NCBI GenBank assembly: GCA_964544965.1
Contig: CAZJED010000052.1
Span: forward strand, 1-7,619
DNA from: UBA11869 sp964544965
GTDB lineage: Bacteria; Pseudomonadota; Gammaproteobacteria; Eutrophobiales; Eutrophobiaceae
DNA length: 7,619 bases
Direction of reading: 5' to 3'
A program made the position numbers and the translations under genes. Below the pieces are notes generated by a model, which searched no databases, had not been told where the DNA came from, and saw only the letters and a list, made by a program, of their open reading frames with translations. Numbering within the stretch: position 1 is the first letter of the stretch; every line of letters begins with the position of its first letter. Below, piece by piece: positions 6,325-7,619 of this stretch.

Positions 6325-7188
6325 TTAAACATTTCTTTTATCTAAGCCAAGATTTTTCCAAATAGCACAACTCGCAGCCGACTTATTCATGGTAAAAAAA
6401 TGTAACCCGGGTGCCCCATTACTGAGTAACTGGTCGCATAGCTCGGTAACCACATCAACGCCAAATTTAAATATGGATTCTAGATCATCGCCATAACCCT
6501 GTAATTGTTTGAGTATCCATCGGGGGATTTCTGCGCCACATCCCTCTGAGAACCGGACAAGTTGAGTACAATTTGTAATCGGCATGATACCTGCAACAAT
6601 TGGAATATTAATATCTAATTTTTCACAATGATCGATGAAACGGTAATAAGAAAACGGATTATAAAAATATTGTGTAATTGCACTGTTAGCGCCGGCATCG
6701 ACTTTCCTTTTGAAATTATCAATATCGGCTTTTGCGCTTGTTGCTTGAGGATGAAATTCAGGGTAGGCAGCTACTTCAATATGAAAATGGTCTCCTGCTT
6801 GCGCTCTTATAAATTCAACCAGTTCATTCGCGTGTTGAAACTGCCCGTAACCAACACTGCCCGATGGTAAATCTCCGCGCAGTACAACAATACGCTTAAT
6901 ATTATTGTCGATATAGTTTTGTAACATGGCTTTAATCTCATCATTCCAATTCCCCACACATGATATATGTGGTACTGATTCGATACCTGTTCTCTCGCGA
7001 ATGTCCAAAACGGTTTCAAAAGTCATGTTTCGGGTACTTCCTCCTGCACCATAGGTCACTGAAAAAAAATCAGGGCTCAATTTAGCTAATTCTAATTGCG
7101 CTTTTTGTAAATTAGCTATTGCCTCTGGGGTCTTTGGCGAATAACACTCGAAACTAAATTTTGGGCTATATTTTTTTTGTGAATCCAT
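6325..7188 (-). CDS. metF: Methylenetetrahydrofolate reductase
   Basis: This 287-residue protein is close to E. coli MetF in length. It is a cytoplasmic FAD-containing TIM-barrel enzyme that reduces 5,10-methylene-tetrahydrofolate to 5-methyl-tetrahydrofolate with NADH, providing the methyl group for methionine. Visible blocks are FSFECYSPKTPEA (11-23), SVTYGAGGSTRN (43-54), PHISCVG (73-79), VVLRGDLP (101-108), VAAYPEFHP (139-147), KVDAGANSAITQYFY (162-176) and GLHFFTMN (261-268). By alignment with E. coli, Glu14, Asp106 and Gln173 match catalytic or folate-binding Glu28, Asp120 and Gln183. The ATG at 7188 starts six bases after the ahcY stop, which indicates one transcript with ahcY. The 3' end faces the TerB-like gene across 17 bases with no clear terminator. 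Confidence 0.97.
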   Translation of the reverse strand: MDSQKKYSPKFSFECYSPKTPEAIANLQKAQLELAKLSPDFFSVTYGAGGSTRNMTFETVLDIRERTGIESVPHISCVGNWNDEIKAMLQNYIDNNIKRIVVLRGDLPSGSVGYGQFQHANELVEFIRAQAGDHFHIEVAAYPEFHPQATSAKADIDNFKRKVDAGANSAITQYFYNPFSYYRFIDHCEKLDINIPIVAGIMPITNCTQLVRFSEGCGAEIPRWILKQLQGYGDDLESIFKFGVDVVTELCDQLLSNGAPGLHFFTMNKSAASCAIWKNLGLDKRNV

Positions 7189-7191
7189 TAA

Positions 7192-7196
7192 CCTTT
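7192..7196 (-). promoter_or_regulatory. metF: metF ribosome-binding site overlapping the ahcY stop codon
   Basis: On the minus strand the junction reads TAC-TAA-AGG-TTA-ATG. The AAAGG site uses two bases of the ahcY stop codon and lies only three bases before the metF ATG. Ribosomes finishing ahcY would cover this site, so translation of the two genes is probably coupled. Confidence 0.55.
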
Positions 7197-7619
7197 AGTA
7201 CCTATAAAGATCTGGTTTGTAGGGTCCATCAACGTCAACATTTATATAGTCAGCTTGCGCCTTCGTTAATGTTGATAAATTTGCGCCAATTCTTTCAAGA
7301 TGTAATCGAGCTACTTTCTCATCAAGATGTTTGGGCAGGACATAAACATCTTTTTTATACTTTTCATTTGAGGTAAATAATTCAATCTGCGCTAATACCT
7401 GATTAGTAAATGAATTTGACATAACAAAGCTCGGGTGGCCCGTAGCACAACCTAAATTTACCAAACGTCCTTTAGCTAATAATTTAATTCGCTTACCATC
7501 GGGGAATATAACATGATCAACCTGCGGTTTAATTTCAACCCAATCGTATTTTTCAATACTTACAACATCAATCTCATTATCAAAATGACCAATATTACAA
7601 ACTACAGCTTGGTCTTTCA
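7195..7619 (-). CDS. ahcY: S-adenosylhomocysteine hydrolase, C-terminal part only
   Basis: The last 140 codons and the stop are in the window; the first two thirds lie beyond the right edge. The enzyme splits S-adenosylhomocysteine into adenosine and homocysteine using bound NAD, clearing the inhibitory product of SAM-dependent methylation. The visible part begins KDQAVVCNIGHFDNEIDV, whose GHFDNEID block belongs to the NAD-domain region. It continues with VNLGCATGHPSFVMS and NQVLAQIEL, then LPKHLDEKVARLHLERIGA, and ends GPYKPDLYRY. This C-terminal tail normally reaches into the neighbouring subunit's NAD site through its Lys and Tyr, and both are kept. The usual residue before YRY is His and here it is Leu. 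A bacterial AhcY immediately before MetF is a familiar pairing with metK in methyl-cycle clusters, so metK may lie upstream outside the window (inference). Confidence 0.97.
   Translation of the reverse strand, partial: KDQAVVCNIGHFDNEIDVVSIEKYDWVEIKPQVDHVIFPDGKRIKLLAKGRLVNLGCATGHPSFVMSNSFTNQVLAQIELFTSNEKYKKDVYVLPKHLDEKVARLHLERIGANLSTLTKAQADYINVDVDGPYKPDLYRY

Noticed and set aside
6313..6326. AATTATAATT plus a T run as a rho-independent terminator
   Set aside because: The palindrome is all A and T with no loop, so it could not form a stable hairpin.
1..7619. A novel defence, mobile or biosynthetic system
   Set aside because: Apart from the TerB-like gene, every gene is a recognisable housekeeping or envelope family. 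No direct-repeat array, transposase, integrase, toxin-antitoxin pair or modular synthase was seen.

Overview
The window is a gene-dense stretch of a bacterial chromosome. It looks like an AT-rich proteobacterium, most likely a gammaproteobacterium. The reasons are an E. coli-like RsmE and MetF, an ATP-grasp-like GshA of the Acidithiobacillus (T. ferrooxidans) type instead of the E. coli type, an AsmA-family envelope protein, and a linked ahcY-metF pair as in many methylotrophic and sulfur-oxidising Gammaproteobacteria. The lineage call is inference; nothing here identifies a genus. No mobile element, CRISPR array, tRNA, rRNA or phage gene was seen.

Layout, read along the minus strand from the right edge. 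The 3' end of ahcY (S-adenosylhomocysteine hydrolase, cut by the window edge) is followed after 6 bases by metF (methylenetetrahydrofolate reductase). These two form an activated-methyl-cycle unit. A lone plus-strand gene for a TerB-fold protein (5849-6307) converges on metF with only 17 bases between the two stop codons. The 139-base spacer at 5710-5848 separates that gene from a second minus-strand run: rsmE (16S rRNA m3U1498 methyltransferase), gshA (glutamate-cysteine ligase), argH (argininosuccinate lyase) and a long AsmA-family gene that leaves the window at base 1. Gaps in this run are 4, 50 and 24 bases, so it is probably one operon, perhaps with an internal promoter before argH.

Functional links: AhcY removes the S-adenosylhomocysteine made by methyltransferases such as RsmE. 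MetF supplies methyl-tetrahydrofolate for methionine synthesis. GshA makes the first intermediate of glutathione and ArgH makes arginine. The AsmA-like protein is an inner-membrane-anchored envelope protein of the kind now linked to lipid transport between membranes. The rsmE-gshA-argH-asmA grouping looks like a housekeeping cluster, not a dedicated pathway.

Most of the window is ordinary. The points most worth a second look are the nested internal repeats that lengthen the AsmA-family protein, the face-to-face, near-symmetric promoter candidates between rsmE and the TerB-like gene, and that very AT-rich TerB-like gene itself, which has no Shine-Dalgarno sequence. I did not find convincing evidence of a new multi-gene system.
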